From Candidatus Parcubacteria bacterium (GTDB lineage Bacteria; Patescibacteriota; Minisyncoccia; Phycocordibacterales; SBAW01), in contig JACMMG010000035.1 of the NCBI GenBank assembly GCA_014379165.1, positions 1 to 5,088 of the forward strand: a DNA stretch of 5,088 bases, in the 5' to 3' direction. Positions 4,600 to 5,088 of the stretch are shown here, piece after piece. The translations under genes and the position numbers were made by a program. How positions within the stretch are numbered: position 1 is the first letter of the stretch; every line of letters starts with the position of its first letter. The notes under the pieces are model-generated. The model made no database searches, was not told where the DNA came from, and worked only from the letters and a program-made list of their open reading frames with translations.

Positions 4600-5088
4600 T
4601 TAGCGGGTTCTGAAGGATGTTGTTATGACTTTATCGCCAGAATCACGCATTGCCATATCTACTCCTTGAGTATAAATATGATCGTCGTTTACGTCACTCC
4701 CTTGTGCAATGAGATACGTCTGGCCTGCAGTTGTGGGACGCAATAAATCTATAGCGACTTCCTTTGGTGATTCTGGAAACACCAACCCCGCACCAAGTAT
4801 CCAGGTTGGTGCGCCATTTACATTGTCATAGACGATGATCCACGTGGGTTCATTTACTTTGGAGAGTGAAACCATTACTTGCATGCCAGCTGCTTGGGTT
4901 GCTGCGCTAACTGTCGCTGCACCTGTTGCGCCTGAAAGATTTCCAGCTGTATTCGAAGTAGTATTTGATGATGTCTGCGAGGTGTTTCCATTCTCATCCG
5001 TTGTTGTCGTACCGCTTGTTACCTCAGAGGAAGAATCGTTTCCTGAAATGGCCATACCTGTCCACATTAAAAGAGCTCCTACGACAAC
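4600..5088 (-). CDS. Membrane-anchored surface protein with DUF7282-like domain, 5'-partial
   Basis: The reading frame is open to the window edge: before the first visible ATG codons it reads 'VVVGALLMWTGMAISG', the second half of a signal or anchor helix, so the true start lies beyond 5088. Of the 162 visible residues, about 17-68 form a low-complexity Ser/Thr/Asn/Gly/Ala-rich linker. Residues about 70-162 form a compact beta-rich domain: 'VSLSKVNEPTWIIVYDN', 'GAGLVFPESPKEVAIDLL', 'TYLIAQGSDVNDDHIYTQG', 'DKVITTSF'. This order of strands, with a 'W/FvvvyD' strand, a 'lG' turn and a D-rich loop near the end, resembles DUF7282, known from surface proteins of haloarchaea and some bacteria. That assignment is from memory of the pattern and is moderate. 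No cysteine is visible in the part seen. The product is likely exported and tethered to the outer face of the membrane, and is expressed together with the MgtC-family gene. Confidence 0.75.
   Translation of the reverse strand, partial: VVVGALLMWTGMAISGNDSSSEVTSGTTTTDENGNTSQTSSNTTSNTAGNLSGATGAATVSAATQAAGMQVMVSLSKVNEPTWIIVYDNVNGAPTWILGAGLVFPESPKEVAIDLLRPTTAGQTYLIAQGSDVNDDHIYTQGVDMAMRDSGDKVITTSFRTR

Overview
The window is a dense, bacterial-type stretch of chromosome with ten protein-coding genes. Two run off the edges: an M16 peptidase tail at the left and a DUF7282-like surface protein at the right. I see no RNA genes, CRISPR arrays or insertion sequences. Short intergenic gaps, compact gene versions (104-aa MGMT, 171-aa asparaginase-like, 155-aa MgtC) and few Shine-Dalgarno sites suggest a streamlined, uncultured lineage, possibly of the Patescibacteria/CPR type. 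That placement is inference from gene style, not from a marker gene. All ten stop codons are TAA or TAG, and every gene reads cleanly with the standard code.

Left region (1-1255): the + strand ends an M16 zinc-peptidase-family protein. Facing it on the - strand is a two-gene unit, an unrecognised 98-aa soluble protein followed by a DUF2335 two-helix membrane protein. The TAG stop of the first directly abuts the ATG of the second. A 183-nt divergent spacer carries a plausible promoter for each direction.

Middle region (1256-1830): a GC-richer + strand gene encodes a single-domain asparaginase-like protein, closed by a clean Rho-independent terminator.

Right-middle region (1831-4054, all - strand): this is a DNA-repair cluster. 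In transcription order it holds a RecB/Cas4-like PD-(D/E)XK nuclease with two CxxC pairs, an O6-alkylguanine-DNA methyltransferase whose start lies 44 nt inside the nuclease gene, a small membrane-anchored four-cysteine protein, a terminator, and uracil-DNA glycosylase (ung). Together these genes would cut or process DNA ends, reverse alkylation and excise uracil.

Right edge (4130-5088, - strand): an envelope pair. A membrane-anchored protein with a Ser/Thr/Asn-rich linker and a DUF7282-like domain is followed after 2 nt by an MgtC/SapB-family membrane protein, and a strong GC hairpin ends the unit.
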